A stretch of 64,000 nt of DNA from Pseudomonadota bacterium (GTDB lineage Bacteria; Pseudomonadota; Alphaproteobacteria; Rhodobacterales; Rhodobacteraceae). Below, piece by piece: positions 62,454-64,000 of this stretch. Each line of letters starts with the position of its first letter. Position 1 is the stretch's first letter. The stretch lies in contig JAIUPC010000008.1 in the NCBI GenBank assembly GCA_020161655.1, forward strand, positions 179,385 to 243,384. The letters run 5' to 3'. Position numbers and translations under genes: made by a program. Under the pieces are notes generated by a model, which was given only the letters and a program-made list of their open reading frames with translations, did not search any database and was not told the DNA's origin.

Positions 62454-63731
62454 ATGCTGAACGCCGAAATCGAAACCCGCCGCAAGGCCGCCATGTCGCG
62501 CGGTGTCGGCGTGATGACGCAGATCTTCGTCGACCGCGCCGAGAACGCCGAGATCTGGGACAAGGAAGGCAACCGTTACATCGACTTCGCCGCGGGCATC
62601 GCCGTGGTCAACACCGGCCACCGCCACCCGAAGGTGATCGCGGCGGTCAAGGACCAGCTCGACCATTTCACCCATACCTGCCACCAGGTCGTGCCTTACG
62701 AAAACTACGTGCGCCTCGCCGAGCGGCTGAACGCCATCGTCCCGATCAAGGGCGAGAAGAAGTCGATCTTCGTGACCACCGGCGCCGAAGCCGTCGAGAA
62801 CGCGATCAAGATCGCCCGCGCCGCGACCGGGCGTCAGGCCGTCGTCGCCTTTTCCGGCGCCTTCCACGGCCGCACCTTCATGGGCATGGCGCTGACCGGC
62901 AAGGTCGTGCCCTACAAGGTCGGTTTCGGCGCCATGCCGAACGACGTCTTCCACGTCCCCTTCCCGGTGCCGCTCCACGGCGTCAGCGTCGAACAGTCGC
63001 TCGACGCGCTGAACTATCTCTTCAAGGCCGATGTGGACCCCAAGCGCGTCGCCGCGATCATCCTTGAACCGGTGCAGGGCGAAGGCGGCTTCTACGAAGC
63101 GCCGCGCGAGTTCTTCAAGGCGCTCCGCGCGCTTTGCGACGAACACGGCATCTTGCTGATCGCCGATGAGGTTCAGACCGGCTTTGCCCGCACCGGCAAG
63201 ATGTTCGCGATGGAACATCACGATGTGCAGCCCGACCTGATGACCATGGCCAAGGCGCTGGCCGGCGGCTTCCCCCTTGCCGCCGTCACCGGCCGGGCCG
63301 AGATCATGGACGCCCCCGGACCGGGCGGCCTTGGCGGCACCTATGGCGGCTCGCCCATGGGGATCGCGGCGGCGAATGCCGTTCTGGACGTGATCGAAGA
63401 GGAAAAGCTCTGCGACCGCGCCAACCAGCTTGGCTCGCGCCTGAAGCAGCATCTTGAGTCGCTCCGCGACGAAGTGCCGGAAATCGCCGACATCCGCGGC
63501 CCCGGCTTCATGAATGCGGTCGAGTTCAAGGATGCCAAGACCGGCCAGCCTTCAGCCGATTTCGCCGGCAAGGTCCGGGTTGAGGCACTGAAGCGCGGCC
63601 TTATCCTCCTGACCTGCGGCGTCTACGGCAACGTCATCCGCTTCCTGTCGCCGATCACCATTGGCGATGCGGTCTTCACCGAGGCGCTCGGCAAGCTTGA
63701 CGAAGCGATGCGCGCGGCTCGGAAGGCTTGA
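62454..63731 (+). CDS. gabT: 4-aminobutyrate-2-oxoglutarate transaminase
   Basis: This 425-residue PLP enzyme of the class III aminotransferases moves the amino group of GABA to 2-oxoglutarate, giving succinic semialdehyde. Motifs are VFVTTGAEAVENAIKIARA-like VTTGAEAVENAIKIA, the LLIADEVQTGFARTG metal/cofactor region and the PLP lysine Lys267 in MTMAKALAGGFPLAAV. It is full length. GabD and GabR are not in the window; related omega-amino acid transaminases remain possible. A strong terminator follows directly. Confidence 0.9.
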   Translation: MLNAEIETRRKAAMSRGVGVMTQIFVDRAENAEIWDKEGNRYIDFAAGIAVVNTGHRHPKVIAAVKDQLDHFTHTCHQVVPYENYVRLAERLNAIVPIKGEKKSIFVTTGAEAVENAIKIARAATGRQAVVAFSGAFHGRTFMGMALTGKVVPYKVGFGAMPNDVFHVPFPVPLHGVSVEQSLDALNYLFKADVDPKRVAAIILEPVQGEGGFYEAPREFFKALRALCDEHGILLIADEVQTGFARTGKMFAMEHHDVQPDLMTMAKALAGGFPLAAVTGRAEIMDAPGPGGLGGTYGGSPMGIAAANAVLDVIEEEKLCDRANQLGSRLKQHLESLRDEVPEIADIRGPGFMNAVEFKDAKTGQPSADFAGKVRVEALKRGLILLTCGVYGNVIRFLSPITIGDAVFTEALGKLDEAMRAARKA

Positions 63732-63749
63732 GGCGGGGTTACACCGACG

Positions 63750-63779
63750 ATGGAAAGCCCGCTTCGGCGGGCTTTCCAT
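63750..63779 (+). terminator. Intrinsic terminator after gabT
   Basis: ATGGAAAGCCCGC (63750-63762) pairs perfectly with GCGGGCTTTCCAT (63767-63779) around a TTCG tetraloop. The T content of the 3' arm and the position 19 bases after the gabT stop support termination. Confidence 0.85.
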
Positions 63780-64000
63780 TTGGTATGAAGCCAAAGCACG
63801 CTGGCCCGCATTGCCGAGCGTGTGTCAGTTCCAACCATCGACCCAAATGTACTGAGGGGGTGACCTGCCACTGGTCTTTCATCCAGCCACGACCGGAGCC
63901 CGGTGGTCATTTACGCCGTTCGGCGCGGGTTGAGCAATCGCCCGGCGCGCGGAACTTTCGTCGCGTGCAGCGGGTCGGGCGATTGCGGTGGTCAGGTGCA
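63780..64000. other. Right-edge region without a supportable gene
   Basis: No convincing gene starts in these 221 bases. On the minus strand a frame is open from the edge to a TGA at 63881-63879, giving 39 residues ending DHRAPVVAG, rich in Arg and Ala. It could be the end of a gene that continues beyond the window or an insertion-sequence remnant, or neither. No inverted-repeat ends are visible. Confidence 0.3.

Noticed and set aside
63841-64000. Insertion sequence at the right edge
   Set aside because: Composition and the open frame recall IS remnants, but no terminal repeats or transposase motif are visible in the part shown.

Overview
The window is a gene-dense, GC-rich stretch of a bacterial chromosome. 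Gene content and order point to an alphaproteobacterium of the Rhodobacteraceae (Rhodobacter/Paracoccus/Roseobacter relatives). The main signs are the lptC-lptA-lptB-rpoN-hpf-ptsN run, the rimP-nusA-ylxR-infB operon, dnaK-dnaJ with a heat-shock-type promoter, a tRNA-His lacking the usual G-1:C73 pair, tandem sarcosine/dimethylglycine dehydrogenase-like genes and an MttB-family methyltransferase without pyrrolysine. This is from reading alone; no database search was possible. No phage, complete insertion sequence, CRISPR array or rRNA was seen.

Layout. 1-725: 5' part of dapF (cut by the left edge) and tRNA-Lys with its promoter. 754-9538: an RpiR-type regulator divergent from a catabolic run (N-formylglutamate amidohydrolase-like protein, APC permease, PuuA-type glutamine synthetase, aldehyde dehydrogenase, iron alcohol dehydrogenase, FAD amine oxidoreductase). 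The run fits degradation of an amine or amino alcohol through gamma-glutamylated intermediates. 9678-12547: ugd and a malonyl-CoA synthetase-like gene. 12598-15588: a zinc regulon, zur-znuC-znuB divergent from znuA across two Zur-box-like palindromes. 15667-16176: a GbsR/MarR-type regulator.

16184-29105: a long leftward cluster (two DMGDH-like enzymes, a PEP-mutase-like protein, an MttB-like methyltransferase, a beta-hydroxyacid-dehydrogenase-like protein, a GMC oxidoreductase, a HyuA-like protein) with a divergent LysR gene; it probably handles methylated amines or betaines. 29237-35548: a small unknown membrane protein, RNase D, then the conserved Kdo/LPS-transport/sigma-54 block. 35559-44538: cell-surface glycan genes (sulfotransferase, two glycosyltransferases, galE, galU, kdsB, cysQ, KpsM-like permease). 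With ugd (UDP-glucuronate) and kdsD/kdsB (CMP-Kdo), and cysQ to clear the sulfotransferase by-product PAP, they suggest a sulfated, Kdo-containing surface polysaccharide.

44547-56603: housekeeping genes (alkB-like, dnaK, dnaJ, radC, a secA-linked unknown, secA, a parvulin, argJ, mutT) and a 45-residue small protein. 56635-62137: the infB-ylxR-nusA-rimP operon on the minus strand, preceded by a promoter and a leader RNA with mutually exclusive antiterminator and terminator helices. 62221-63779: tRNA-His, a perfect 16-bp palindrome, gabT and its terminator. The last 220 bases hold no gene I can support. The best leads are the rimP leader attenuator, the two amine-catabolism clusters, several perfect palindromes next to regulators and small genes, and two families of short intergenic repeats.
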